A stretch of 64,000 nt of DNA from JAGOTP01 sp964600845 (GCA_964600845.1 CAZRJW010000003.1:1-64000); one strand, 5' to 3'. Counted from the stretch's first letter, positions 8,536-18,223 are shown. Numbers and translations: made by a program. Notes: a model not told the origin generated them from the sequence alone.

Positions 8536-8622
8536 AAACGAAACAGCGCACCCGAATAGCGAGAGCGCGAGGACTATCCGTTTGGGATAGTGCGCTGTTC
8601 GCTACGCGGATGCGCGTAGTAG
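8536..8622 (-). repeat. Cassette 3' element, copy 1 (after cassette B)
   Basis: 87 nt beginning one base after the TGA of cassette B. On the gene strand: hairpin CTACGCG-CATC-CGCGTAG, then a 12-bp closing stem (GAACAGCGCAC / GTGCGCTGTTTC) enclosing TATCC, GGATA and a second near-TATCC block. Almost identical to 9418-9503 (one substitution, one indel). No good T-tract. Confidence 0.85.
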
Positions 8623-8623
8623 T

Positions 8624-9172
8624 TCAGTTCGGCTGCGTGTAGAGCGCGAGCCGCTGGGCGAGCTCGACCGTGGGGTAGAACACGTCCTCAGCGGCGTCGC
8701 CCTCGCCGACCGTCTCCTTGCGGATCAGGCCGTCGGTGATGAGGCTGCGGAAGCCATCCATGACGCCGCGGGGCCCCATCATGAAGATGGTGGTGAAGGG
8801 GCCGGGCTTGCGCTCGGGCTGCTGCGGCTCCACGGGCTTCTTGGCGAGGAGCCAGTAGATGCCCAGCGTCACCACGCACAGCACGCGGTACCACCCGATC
8901 GCCTTGTCGAACTGGCGAAGCGAGTCGTAGTGCGCTTGCATCGTCTTGCCCTCCTCGGTGTGCGCGTCGTACTCGGCCTTCATCTGCTCGCCGATCTCGC
9001 GCCACGCCACACCCGTCCACGCACCCTTCTCGTGGATGATCGTGAAGAGCCGCGCCGCGGCCTCCTCCTTCTCGGCCTTGCCGAACAGGGACGGGAGCAT
9101 GTAGCGCGGGATGCGGAGGGCGCTGGGCTCGTAGGGCATCTTGTCGGTGATCGGGAAACGGGGCTCGCTCAT
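8624..9172 (-). CDS. Cassette B: hypothetical protein with one membrane helix
   Basis: 182 residues from the ATG at 9172 (GAGAGGT Shine-Dalgarno). A longer frame to 9262 would run back over the promoter, so the internal ATG is preferred. Charged N-terminal half (FGKAEKEEAAARLFTIIHEKG), one hydrophobic segment near residues 100-112 (VLCVVTLGIYWLLA), then a Pro-rich linker and a C-terminal region with MMGPRGVMDGFRSLITDGLI. No recognised domain. Strong G/C bias at third positions. Its promoter region and 3' element are homologous to those of cassette C although the protein is unrelated. Confidence 0.65.
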   Translation of the reverse strand: MSEPRFPITDKMPYEPSALRIPRYMLPSLFGKAEKEEAAARLFTIIHEKGAWTGVAWREIGEQMKAEYDAHTEEGKTMQAHYDSLRQFDKAIGWYRVLCVVTLGIYWLLAKKPVEPQQPERKPGPFTTIFMMGPRGVMDGFRSLITDGLIRKETVGEGDAAEDVFYPTVELAQRLALYTQPN

Positions 9173-9233
9173 GATGGACCTCTCGGAATGTGCGGTGTGG
9201 CGTTCCCTGCCACAAGGGGTCATTTGACAAAAT

Positions 9234-9262
9234 AATATAACACAAAAAAGCGGTTTTGTCAA
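9234..9262 (-). promoter_or_regulatory. Sigma70-type promoter of cassette B
   Basis: TTGACA, 17-nt spacer, TATATT on the minus strand, about 60 nt before the ATG. The following transcribed leader contains ATGACCCC(T)TGTGGCAGGG, shared with cassette C. Confidence 0.8.
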
Positions 9263-9280
9263 CCACCTTGGACTAATAAA

Positions 9281-9385
9281 CTAGTTTTTTGGCTTATCAA
9301 GTAATTGTTCAGTCCTTGGGTCATCATCTAAAAAGCTCTGTTCTCCAGCTTGGATTTCTCCAAGAGTAAGAGATATATCTTCTCC
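9281..9385 (-). pseudogene. Possible gene-end remnant upstream of cassette B
   Basis: Open frame of 34 codons without a start codon, ending in TAG just before the cassette B promoter. It contains the peptide ISLTLGEIQAGEQS. A related peptide (FSLTLDEIWAGEES) sits in the same place upstream of cassette C, so the similarity is unlikely to be chance. It may be the 3' end of a small gene cut off by cassette insertion. Identity unknown. Confidence 0.4.
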
Positions 9386-9417
9386 TCAATTTCAATGATT
9401 AAATGATAGTGCTTTAG

Positions 9418-9503
9418 AAACGAAACAGCGCACCCGGATAGCGAGAGCGCGAGGACTATCCGTTTGGATAGTGCGCTGTTCGCTACGCGGATGCGCGTAG
9501 TAG
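9418..9503 (-). repeat. Cassette 3' element, copy 2 (after cassette C)
   Basis: 86-nt near copy of 8536-8622, again starting one base after the cassette stop codon. Same two-part fold: short hairpin, then a long stem enclosing alternative TATCC/GGATA pairings. Confidence 0.85.
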
Positions 9504-9504
9504 G

Positions 9505-10020
9505 TCAGGTGGCCGGGACCGGGTCGGTGGAGACCTCGGAGCCCTTGTTCCACACGTGGTGGAAGTTGACGCTGTCTGGCGTCGGCGCCTCGCAGAAGCC
9601 GCCCGAGTGCCCGATCTGGTAGAGTGAGCAGTGGCGGCCCCGCAGTTCGAACGACGGCAGTCGGCGCACCTTGCCCCGCAAGCGGAGCACGATCCCCGGG
9701 ATGACCGAGGAGTGGTGCAGCTCGATGTTGCCGAAGCGCCCGCCGTCGCTGATGTCGATGAAGAACTTGGTCTTGATGACCTCGATCTCCTCGTCGGTGA
9801 GGTTGTTGATCTCGCCGATCTCGTACCAGAGGTACGTGTTGACCGTCTCGCCCCACGGGCTGCCGACCAGCGCGAGCTTACGCTCGTCGGCTTCGGGGAG
9901 CCGCCAATCGAAGTTGGACTCGGCGGGCGGGGGCGCGATCACCTCGTCGGTGGGGGCCTGGTTGGCCGTGGAGCCGGTGAAGAGAGCGAAGAGGTTGCGG
10001 AGAAACGCGGGAATCTGCAT
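9505..10020 (-). CDS. Cassette C: hypothetical protein
   Basis: 171 residues starting at the ATG preceded by GGAGGTTTCCCC. The N-terminus has a short hydrophobic stretch (IPAFLRNLFALFTG), a Pro-rich linker to about residue 35, then a globular region with WRLPEADERKLALVGSPWG, FFIDISDGGRFGNIELHHSS and GGFCEAPTPDSVNFHHVW. Not recognised. GC-rich codon use. Flanks are homologous to those of cassette B. Confidence 0.6.
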   Translation of the reverse strand: MQIPAFLRNLFALFTGSTANQAPTDEVIAPPPAESNFDWRLPEADERKLALVGSPWGETVNTYLWYEIGEINNLTDEEIEVIKTKFFIDISDGGRFGNIELHHSSVIPGIVLRLRGKVRRLPSFELRGRHCSLYQIGHSGGFCEAPTPDSVNFHHVWNKGSEVSTDPVPAT

Positions 10021-10079
10021 GGGGAAACCTCCGAAGGTGCAAGCGGCATACCCTGCCACAGGGGTCATTTCGACATAAT

Positions 10080-10108
10080 AAAGTATCATAAAAAGATGAT
10101 TTTGTCAA
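10080..10108 (-). promoter_or_regulatory. Sigma70-type promoter of cassette C
   Basis: TTGACA, 17-nt spacer, TACTTT, then ATTATGTC and a leader ATGACCCCTGTGGCAGGG homologous to that of cassette B. Confidence 0.8.
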
Positions 10109-10113
10109 TCATA

Positions 10114-10242
10114 CTAGTAATAAAATGCTTTACTTCTACTTATGTTGGCTTCTTCAGCCGTGAAATAATCTACGTAAAAACTACTACTCTCCTCCCCAGC
10201 CCAAATCTCATCAAGAGTTAACGAGAAACAAAAAAGACTTCC
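10114..10242 (-). pseudogene. Possible gene-end remnant upstream of cassette C
   Basis: Start-less open frame ending in TAG six nt before the cassette C promoter. Contains FSLTLDEIWAGEES, matching the remnant upstream of cassette B in 9 of the first 11 residues after the leading position. Probably part of the repeated cassette unit or a duplicated target gene end. Confidence 0.4.
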
Positions 10243-10250
10243 CTACTAGG

Positions 10251-10280
10251 AAAAATCTCACGCATTGGCGTGAGATTTTT
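10251..10280. terminator. Terminator of the 10312-11034 gene
   Basis: Stem AAAAATCTCACGC / GCGTGAGATTTTT with an ATTG loop; canonical T-tract in both directions. Confidence 0.9.
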
Positions 10281-10311
10281 GATTCCGTTTGTTTTTATTC
10301 CAACTCCCTCC

Positions 10312-11034
10312 CTATTTTCCCTCTTTCTTCTTGAATGCTTCCAAAGCCGCATCCAATGCTTCCTGCTCTTGTGGAGTAAAGTCCTGCTGCACTGTTGGCT
10401 CATAATCGTCATCGTTACTAGGCGATCGAGCAACAACAGCCGACGTATCGGACACGGTCTCTTTGGAGACGGAGGGGACATCCGCATCCATTTTTGGCTT
10501 GATTTTCGTCACAGCTCTCAGTACCGTTGTCTGTTCTCTTTCTGGGACGGAACGTTTTGCCCCCGCCTCTCCCGCGGCAGAGCCTCCTGTAAATTCAGTA
10601 ATGATCGCTTTTGGATCACGTTCAACCACCTCGAAGATCTCAGTCGCCATCGCTCTGCGTAATGCGGGGGCATTTCTTGTTGCTTGATAGGCTGCGTAGG
10701 CTGATCTGCCCATTTTTACAACAAGTCCTGGCTTTGCTTTAAATGTAACTCGTACAACACCTTCGCGGGCTTCATTCAGCTCGGCCGACGATGGAACGGG
10801 TGGCGGAATCGGAAGCTCACTTAACGAGTTAACAATTCTGTCAGCATTTTTCGGCAGCTTTAAATATCCTGAAAGAATTCTTAAAACCGGGATCTTCTCT
10901 TTTGGGGGAAGCTCATTAAATTCCGCCTTAAACTCATCTGTGACTCTGCCTTTAATCAAGGCTTTATCAATTTCTGGCTCAATAGCTCTCGGCTTTTCTG
11001 CTCCTGAAGGTGAGTTCTTCTGTTGCATGGTCAT
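10312..11034 (-). CDS. Hypothetical protein with acidic C-terminal tail
   Basis: 240 residues from the ATG at 11034 (preceded by ATATCT, no Shine-Dalgarno). N-terminal region rich in charged helices (EPEIDKALIKGRVTDEFKAEFNELPPKEKI), a Pro-rich hinge (LPIPPPVPSS), a basic central part (RVTFKAKPGLVVKMGRSAYAAYQATRNAPALRRAM) and an acidic, disordered end with PQEQEALDAALEAFKKKEGK. No known domain identified. Codon use fits the resident genome. Confidence 0.6.
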   Translation of the reverse strand: MTMQQKNSPSGAEKPRAIEPEIDKALIKGRVTDEFKAEFNELPPKEKIPVLRILSGYLKLPKNADRIVNSLSELPIPPPVPSSAELNEAREGVVRVTFKAKPGLVVKMGRSAYAAYQATRNAPALRRAMATEIFEVVERDPKAIITEFTGGSAAGEAGAKRSVPEREQTTVLRAVTKIKPKMDADVPSVSKETVSDTSAVVARSPSNDDDYEPTVQQDFTPQEQEALDAALEAFKKKEGK

Positions 11035-11115
11035 AGATATGTGTAAGTATACACCCACTCTAAGGCAAAAACGATTTCACACAGATCAATTAGCTCAAGG
11101 GTATTACTCCCGTGA

Positions 11116-11973
11116 TCAAATGCCCCACATTCCCGTGATGTAGCTCGTCGTATACGCAGCCGATCCCCCGTACCGAGAAGAAATATCCCAATCTAAAACC
11201 TCAAACGTACTTGGCCCGAGCGTCCGCAACGCAATCCAAATCCCCTTTCCAAAATCGAGATGGTCATCTTTCGCCGACCAAAAGAAGGCAGCCGCACTCT
11301 GATCAAAGGCGCGAAGGGTTTCTTGGTCCTTTCGAAGAGCTATTTTCTCTGGAAGATAATGCGACATGTCTGACGACACAATCAGCACCGTGTCTTTGTT
11401 GAGGAGTTTTTTCAGCTCTTCGCTCAGACGCTCTGCATCCTTTCTACTCACATCTGACCGAACAACAATTGGAACGATTTTTGCATTTGGAGCCGTTTCC
11501 ATCAAAAACGGGATGAGTGCCCCAACCGCGTGCTCTTTTTGGAAGATGGCTGGTTGGGAAGTCGCAATCTTTGCACGCAGTAATTGATTCACCGCCGCCT
11601 CCTCAACCAAAATCTGTTTCTTTCCCCATTGGTAGCGCACCTTTGCGGTTGTAATCGTCGTTTGCCCCTGGAAGAAGTGATCTGGTGCGAGAATGATCAC
11701 GCGTTTTATTTCTGGTCGACAACTCGTGAGCCGTCGAAAGAGTTTCCAAAGAAGATCCGAGGCGAGCGCGTGATGGTTCACAAGCGCCCCCTTCACAGAC
11801 GCGCAGCTTTTTGGATCAACCTTCGGAGCAGGCAGCGCACGCGCTTGGTCAAAGCGTGCTCGCTCAAGGAATCGTTCCACCGGAATGCTGTTCGGATTCC
11901 CTACCCCCAGACACACAAACACCGCCAAGCTGAGCGTGGCGGTGCGTATGCAACGTGTAAACGTTTGATTCAT
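11116..11973 (-). CDS. Memo-family protein (AmmeMemoRadiSam system protein B), exported
   Basis: 285 residues with an N-terminal hydrophobic signal (ATLSLAVFVCLGVG), so probably exported or anchored. Memo-like features: GALVNHHALASDLLWKLF, RVIILAPDHFF, TVLIVSSDMSHYLP and the late GIWIALRTLGPSTFEVLDW. The fold resembles extradiol dioxygenases, with histidines around a metal-site-like pocket; function in bacteria is unclear. Begins 9 nt after the alpha-2-macroglobulin gene ends and is probably the last gene of the sigma factor operon. Confidence 0.8.
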   Translation of the reverse strand: MNQTFTRCIRTATLSLAVFVCLGVGNPNSIPVERFLERARFDQARALPAPKVDPKSCASVKGALVNHHALASDLLWKLFRRLTSCRPEIKRVIILAPDHFFQGQTTITTAKVRYQWGKKQILVEEAAVNQLLRAKIATSQPAIFQKEHAVGALIPFLMETAPNAKIVPIVVRSDVSRKDAERLSEELKKLLNKDTVLIVSSDMSHYLPEKIALRKDQETLRAFDQSAAAFFWSAKDDHLDFGKGIWIALRTLGPSTFEVLDWDISSRYGGSAAYTTSYITGMWGI

Positions 11974-11982
11974 GCCTACAAG

Positions 11983-14900
11983 TTAACGAACCGTGATGGT
12001 CTGCTCTTCCGAATGCGTAGCAACCGACGGAGTGTCAAACCGCTGCATCAGGGCTGGCTCGGCCCGGTACGTTCCGCGAGAAGTTACTTTAACGCGATAC
12101 TTGAAGTCGCGTGTCTGATCCCCCTTACAAGCGACAAACGAGATCGTATTCGACTGCAAGAAGAGCGGCTGTGGCATCTCGAGCGTCGTCTGAGACAGTG
12201 GCTGGAGGTTCGCGGGGAGATCATCCTGAATCAGGGCGCAGCCATCCAGCGAAGACGTCGCGAAACGCGGTACAAGAGTGATGACGAGCTCATCCCCTTC
12301 CACGAGCTGATCCAGAGCCTTCGAGGCCTCGTAGCGGCGTGTAAGCGACAAGGAAGGGTTCTTTGTTGGTAAGCCTGAGACCGGACGGAGATAGCTCAGT
12401 ACAACTGGTCCAGAAACGTTCAGGATGCGGAAGTTCGCCATCTGCACGGGCGATAACACAATCGTTTTGAGCGGAGTCTCCTTGAGCTGAATGGTTTCGG
12501 TGCGAGCACCATCCGTCCACTGCATCATGCCATCCTCTGCGGGAATGTGTTGCAAACGGAAGGCGAGGTAGCGCACCTTCGCCAAAACCGGGAAGGCCTC
12601 TGACGACCAATTCTGTTCGATGAAGGCATTCANNNNNNNNNNNNNNNNNNNNNNNNNNNNNNNNNNNNNNNNNNNNNNNNNNNNNNNNNNNNNNNNNNNN
12701 NNNNNNNNNNNNNNNNNNNNNNNNNNNNNNNNGTTTCTGTACTCACTGCCGACAAAGCCATCCCTGCGCTTGGTTCAAGTGTCACTAACTCCTGACGCAC
12801 GATGCGTGTCGTTTCAACCTCGAGCGCACGCTCCATGCGATCGCTAAACGCTCCTTGAGAAACGCCTACCGTCACAACATGAGATCCAGGCTGAAGTTTT
12901 GGAACGGCTACGTACGTCGCCTGGCCAGCTGTGCCCGTTGCAACGTAATTCACCAGACCAAGCGATGGCGCGTTCAAGCTGAACGTCACTCCTTCACCCG
13001 CTCGCAAGCCTGAGCCAAACGCTCGTAGCTTCAAGACGGGCTGGTCCGTCGTGAGTACACGCGCAGGAATTACCGCATCCACGAAGACTTCTTTCGCCAC
13101 CTGCAGATTGTGCGTTCCAGCACCTGCGCGGAGATCCGTTCCGAGAGCAACCGCCGTGACGCGCCACGAGGTCAGGTTATCCGGCAAGACAATCTCGGCC
13201 GTTCCCATCCCTTGCGAATCAAGTGCGATGAGACCCGTTCCTGCAACATCCTTGAACAAACGACGTGCTGCTTGGCCACGGTCACCCGAACCGCCGCCAC
13301 CCATCTCTGCACCACCGCCGCTAAAGAGCCAATCCCCCATGTGCGAGGCGCGCTGGAAGAGCATGCCATCTGCCACATAGGTATTAATCCACTGAAGTGG
13401 GTCTTCTTCGTAGAAGCCGCTGACCGCCAAGAGGGATTCATCAACGACCGCATACGCAACCTTCGCATCACTCAATCCAGGCTGACCTTCTTTTGCTTTC
13501 ACTTGAATGCGGACGGTTGCTTTCTCCCCTGGTCGGTAACTCGTTTTATCACTTGTCACTTGCACATCGAGTGTTCGATCCTCTTTATCCAAGAACACGA
13601 CGACATCTGACGTGAAGAAACGACGACCACTAAAGACTACGCCGCGCAACGTCGCATTTGGAATAAGCGATTCACTGAACGTCGTTTCCCACGAGGCCGA
13701 CGTCGAGCGCACAACCTGTTTGATGCCACGCGACAACGTGAGGAACAATACGCCCGGCCCCTGACGCACATCAAAGGTCGAGGTCCCCATCTGGAACGTT
13801 GGCTTCAAGACCTCACCGACATGGACATCGCGATTATCACCTTTTCCTTCAAGGATGAGGTGGGGCGCCGTATCACCCGCTCCCGCCGGCAGATACCAAC
13901 CCCGAGCGATGGAAGTCGTGAAGCGTGAATAATGTTCTTTTCCATCTTCGGCTTGAACTGAAATTTCATAGAACTCACGGTCGTCCTGGAACGGGAATGT
14001 GTAACGCGCACGACCGTTTCCATCCGTTTCAAGCGTGAAGTCAACCGGTGGATCCTGCCGACGTTCATAGCGATAGTACGGAACGACTTTCTTTTCGATT
14101 GCGTCGTACCATACGCCATCCTGAATCCGTTCATACCGCACCCCGATCACCTGACCACGCAGTTTGCGACCAGACCAGACGGCTCCAACTTCATCCAGTT
14201 CTTTTGAGAGATCACGGCGATAGGTCTGGAGCGTGAGCTCTGCACGATCCCTTACTTCTTTTACATCTCCGCGGAGATCAATCTCAGCCCCAACGACCTC
14301 CGCCATCGCTGAACCAACGATCTGCGCTTCTTCGCCCTCCATCGGATAGATCGCCACCATGAGCTGTTCCGTATTCCGACATGGGTCTGCTAAGCGCTCG
14401 CTACAAACAACCGGCAAGGTCTTCACCGCCAGATCCAAACGTCCTTGATCGTCGAGCATCATTTCCTGATCAGATACGGTTGCCTCTCCCTGCGAAATGC
14501 GAACGCCTACGCGTGCCTTTGGCACAGGAGCTCCACTGAAGAAGGAGGCCTGGATACGCGCTTGCGCTTCTTGTCCGGCAAACAACCGTTTCGCTGAGAG
14601 CGTCACATCCAGGTAGTAGGCTGGTTTTGCAAAGGCTCGGATTTCAACAGAACGCGAAGTGACAAGCTCGCCATCGCGAAGCAAATCTAATTGGTAATAG
14701 CCTGGCGTCACATTTTTCCAAGAAAGACTCGCCTCATATCGTCCCGCTGTATCGAGGGACAATGGAACAGATGCGTAGGTTCGATCACGGCCATTCACGA
14801 GATCTTCGACGTACGAGGGTTTCGTCAATCGGAGCTCTACTTGTCCAAGGCGACTCGTGCGATCACGATCTTGAACGATCCCTGCGACCTTCATCTCATC

Positions 14901-16592
14901 GCTTGTGCGATAGAGTGGACGATCTGGATAGATATAGCCCCAGGTCCGCTCATGCGCACGCGCAAAACGGTCAAACGAGCTGTAGCCAAAGGAAGGACCA
15001 ACCACGCTCAATGCACGAACAGGTCCATTTGCATCACCCAGACGAACAATCGTTACCACTGGATCAGCAGATGAACTGGTCGCATTCAATGTCGCTGGTG
15101 TTGGCGCACGCGCTACACCAGCCGCGTCTGTAAGGTACGCCTGACCTCCATCCATACGAACCGGTAGGGAGCTAAGTGGCTGTTGTGTTTCAACGTTCAC
15201 CGCCCAGACGACCAACTGGTCTTTGTCGGCCACCACATACGAAGCAATGTTTGTGACCTGTACAAACATCCACGCCTCTCCTGGGCCAGATGCGAGACGC
15301 ACGATGTACCATCCCTGCTCCGTAAATTTCGGGAGAGTTACGAGCTCGTTATCGCGCTCGGAAGGACGGAAGATCGGAAGATCTGCTTTAAAGGCTTCTG
15401 TTTTTGCGATGTCTTTGTACTGACCCAAGTTATCGGTAGATCCAAACGAATAGCTATACGGCAAGCGCTTCGCCAAAAACTGCGCCGCCTCGTCCTCGGT
15501 CAAACGGTAGCCGGTAACAGAAACGGTCGATGACGCAGAGACTGCGTTCCCACTTCGTGAGAACGGCACGGAAATCGCATCTCCAACATAAGCTTCTTGG
15601 AATTCTGTGTAGACGCGAAGCCAGGTATTGCTCGCGTCCGACGTTGCATCCCCTGTCTGGAATTGGAGAACCACGTCTTCCGGTAATGCAAGTCCTTCAG
15701 CGGTCAGCCCCTGCTTCAGGCGTACCGTATAGAGTGTTGCGTTGCTCCAGGGTTTTGCAGGCAAGAACACGATCCGGCGGCCGTTCACTTGGAAATATCC
15801 TTCGGTCGCTGGGGTGATCTCAATGCTAGAGGTGACGTTCGAAAAGCCTTGCGCATTCAAGACAAGCTCAAGCGAAGCATCAAGCGGAACGGCATTGGCG
15901 TTATTCGCTGGTAAGCTTGAAACGAGTTCTAACTGATCCGTCGTTTGCACAGCCCAAGAATAATCGCGGGGTGTTGTTTCTTCGGTAGACGAACTGCTCT
16001 GAATCGAAGCCGGCAAGGCTACACGAATCACTTGATCAGAGGGAACCGCAGCGAGATACACACGGAAGGTATCCTCAGAGACACGCTCAACCTCTTCAAT
16101 CCGGCCCGTATCGACCCGCAACGTACGCTGAACTTGCTCCGGTGAAAGAGCTACCTTGGAACGTAAAATGAGCGCTGACTGGTCAGCGACTTTTGGTGTT
16201 TCTGGATCGGCATAGATTTGAAACGCATCATTTGCCTGAGCCGCAGGGATCAAAATACGACCGAGTGAATCGATCGAACCAGACAAACCGGCCTTATCGC
16301 CCCGAACATTCATAAACAACACGAGGGCACACATCGCGATCGCAAAACCAGCTCCGGCACCGCCAAGCATAAGACGAAGCGTCTCGCGGAACGTGCGACG
16401 CGGAGCTTCTGGCGTGGGCTCCATCACCTGCACGGTTTCCGCTGCTTCTTTTTGCAAACGTTCCGCCAACGACAAAAGCTGCTGCTTGTGCAGGATTTTT
16501 GTTTCTGGTCGCAGCTCCGCTGGCTCGTGGCCAACGTCTTGTAGCATGCGCTCCACCGGATCTTGGGAGAGGGAAGGGATATTATGTTCCAT
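11983..16592 (-). CDS. Membrane-anchored alpha-2-macroglobulin-like protein (interrupted by scaffold gap)
   Basis: Residues 1-70 are cytoplasmic and charged, followed by one membrane helix (GGAGAGFAIAMCALVLFM) and a long extracytoplasmic part. Features include Ig-like MG repeats, the MG2-type block TWGYIYPDRPLYRTSDEM (near residue 555), VAYAVVDESLLAVSG and a stretch reading LPDNLTSWRVTAVALGTD. The 100-N run splits the C-terminus: the frame resumes with NAFIEQNWSSEAFPVLAKVRYLA and ends at 11983. The thioester/TED region expected there is missing, so the gap is probably larger than 100 bases. The start overlaps the sigma factor stop by 11 nt (translational coupling). Family members trap proteases in the envelope. 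Confidence 0.85.
12633..12732. other. Scaffold gap (100 Ns)
   Basis: Exactly 100 Ns inside the alpha-2-macroglobulin gene. This is a conventional gap length, so the true size is unknown; the protein context suggests that several hundred bases are missing. Confidence 0.95.
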
Positions 16593-17151
16593 ACAATTTC
16601 TTGTACTTAGCGCTCAAACGGGCCGTCGCTCGATAGACGAGGACCGCAGCATGATTCGGACTGATTTGAAGGAGAGAGGCAATCTCAGCCGCTTCTTGTT
16701 CCCCAAAGAACTTCAAGTCTAATATTTCCTGATCGCGTGGAGAGAGCGTTTTAATAACTTCCAGTAATTTTGTTTTTTCTAAAGCGAGCTCGGCGTGTAC
16801 TTCGGGCGAAGGAAGCTTTGAAGGGAACTCACGGGCGGGCCCTTCTTCATCGATGTCATCCATCGATTCGTCCATGCGGACCGACATACTCCGCCAATGA
16901 TCGATCATGAGGTTCGACGCCACCCGAAACAACCAGGCGCCCAGCGAAACTCCTTGCCAGTTTATGGAAGGAACGTGCTGACAAAACTTCATGAAGGTTT
17001 TTGAAACTAAATCTTCTGCGGTCTCTCGATGTCCGCAACGCTTGAGGCAAAATCCGTACACCCGATCGGCATAGGCGTCGTACACGGCCCCTATCCCCTC
17101 TGGCCCCGCCTTTGCCCGTCGAAGAAGCTCTTCGTCGCCGTGCACTTCCAT
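16582..17151 (-). CDS. ECF-type RNA polymerase sigma factor
   Basis: 189 residues from the ATG at 17151 (MEVHGDEELLRRAKAG). Region 2: YDAYADRVYGFCLKRCGHRETAEDLVSKTFMKF and LGAWLFRVASNLMIDHWRS. Region 4: TLSPRDQEILDLKFFGEQEAAEIASLLQISPNHAAVLVYRAT. Its stop overlaps the start of the membrane alpha-2-macroglobulin gene (TATGGAACATAA), the arrangement usual for a sigma factor and its anti-sigma factor. By inference, the cytoplasmic N-terminus of that protein may hold the sigma factor. Confidence 0.92.
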   Translation of the reverse strand: MEVHGDEELLRRAKAGPEGIGAVYDAYADRVYGFCLKRCGHRETAEDLVSKTFMKFCQHVPSINWQGVSLGAWLFRVASNLMIDHWRSMSVRMDESMDDIDEEGPAREFPSKLPSPEVHAELALEKTKLLEVIKTLSPRDQEILDLKFFGEQEAAEIASLLQISPNHAAVLVYRATARLSAKYKKLYGT

Positions 17152-17323
17152 ATAACGGTTAAAGTAAAAGAAGAATGACAAAGGGAGTATAGCAAAGCCC
17201 AGGGTCAACGAATAGCGATCGTGTTCAATTATTTGGCCTTTATTTTTCCTTATTTAAAGCCAAGAATATCTTCTTGAACCCAAAAGAGCACTAATCCGGA
17301 AATAGGGTTTATAGGGCCCCAAA

Positions 17324-18190
17324 CTACCACCCACTACTTGAACCGCCACCACCGGAACGGCCACCACCAAATCCACCCCCGGAAGATCCGCCACCGAACC
17401 CACCTCCTCCTCGAAATATTCCTGAAAGGATGCCTGAAAAAAATCCTGTTGCTACACCCGAGAAAAAGCTCCTAAATACCGGTCGTGGCCGTCCCGTGAG
17501 AACCGAAAATAGATACGTCGCCCCATAAGCGAGAAGAGCGAGGACAAACCCAAGGAGAAATCGCCCGAACGCGATAACCAAAAAGAAAATAACAATCAGT
17601 AAAAGGGCACCGACTCCAGGCGGTAAGCGTTGAATGAATCGATCCGTCGCCTCCACAAACGCGCCTGTTCCAGATGATGCAGCTATACCATCACCCTCTT
17701 CGTACCCGCTCAACGTAGACTCGATTTCAAACTGGATCTGGCTGAGTGCATCGTAATAGCGTTCTTCTTTAAGGAAAGGGGTCGCGCGTTGAATGATCCT
17801 CGCACTTGCTGCGTCGGTGAGCTGGGATTCCAGACCATAGCCAACTTCGATCCGGATCTTTCGATCTTGAACGGCAGCCACGACCAAAACACCTGTATCC
17901 TGGTCACGCTTCCCGATCCCCCACTCTTTAAACAATTGTACCGCGTAGGAATCGATGGTTTCTTCCTTCGTTGTAGGGACGGTGACAAGTGCAATTTCGT
18001 AGGTGGAACGCTTCTCATATGCCTGCGTCGTGCTCTCAAGATCGGCTTCTTCTTCGACAGAGAGAACCTGCGCAAAATCGTTTACAAAGCCCTCTGGAGT
18101 ACCGGGCGAAACATATGCACCAACAGCAAGCGGGATGAAGAGAAAACAGATCGCGATCAGACCCATCCCTTGTCGGAATACAGAGATCAT
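17324..18190 (-). CDS. TPM-domain (YgcG-like) membrane protein, Gly-rich tail
   Basis: 288 residues: signal peptide, then a TPM domain (about 28-150) with GFVNDFAQVLSVEEEADLE, TYEIALVTVPTT and GIGKRDQDTGVLVVAAVQDRKIRIEVGYGLE. Then a membrane region (ALLLIVIFFLVIAFGRFLLGFVLALLAYG) and a Gly/Ser-rich C-terminus ending SSGW. Such proteins commonly neighbour LemA, as here. A GGAG lies before the ATG, one of the few resident genes with one. TATACT at 18203-18208 (minus strand) may be its -10. Function unknown; an envelope role is likely. Confidence 0.85.
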   Translation of the reverse strand: MISVFRQGMGLIAICFLFIPLAVGAYVSPGTPEGFVNDFAQVLSVEEEADLESTTQAYEKRSTYEIALVTVPTTKEETIDSYAVQLFKEWGIGKRDQDTGVLVVAAVQDRKIRIEVGYGLESQLTDAASARIIQRATPFLKEERYYDALSQIQFEIESTLSGYEEGDGIAASSGTGAFVEATDRFIQRLPPGVGALLLIVIFFLVIAFGRFLLGFVLALLAYGATYLFSVLTGRPRPVFRSFFSGVATGFFSGILSGIFRGGGGFGGGSSGGGFGGGRSGGGGSSSGW

Positions 18191-18223
18191 ACTACTCCAT
18201 TCAGTATATCAGGCTCGTGAAAA

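Noticed and set aside
8536..8622. Cassette 3' element as a classical integron attC site
   Set aside because: It is a folded element after a cassette stop codon, but the boundary does not match the RYYYAAC / GTTRRRY core (GTTCGCT here), and the internal layout differs. No integron integrase is seen.
6921..10242. Assembly chimera or contamination by a GC-rich genome
   Set aside because: Cassettes are short, interleaved many times, flanked by AT-rich promoters and share flanking elements. A chimera would give long blocks. It cannot be fully excluded without reads.
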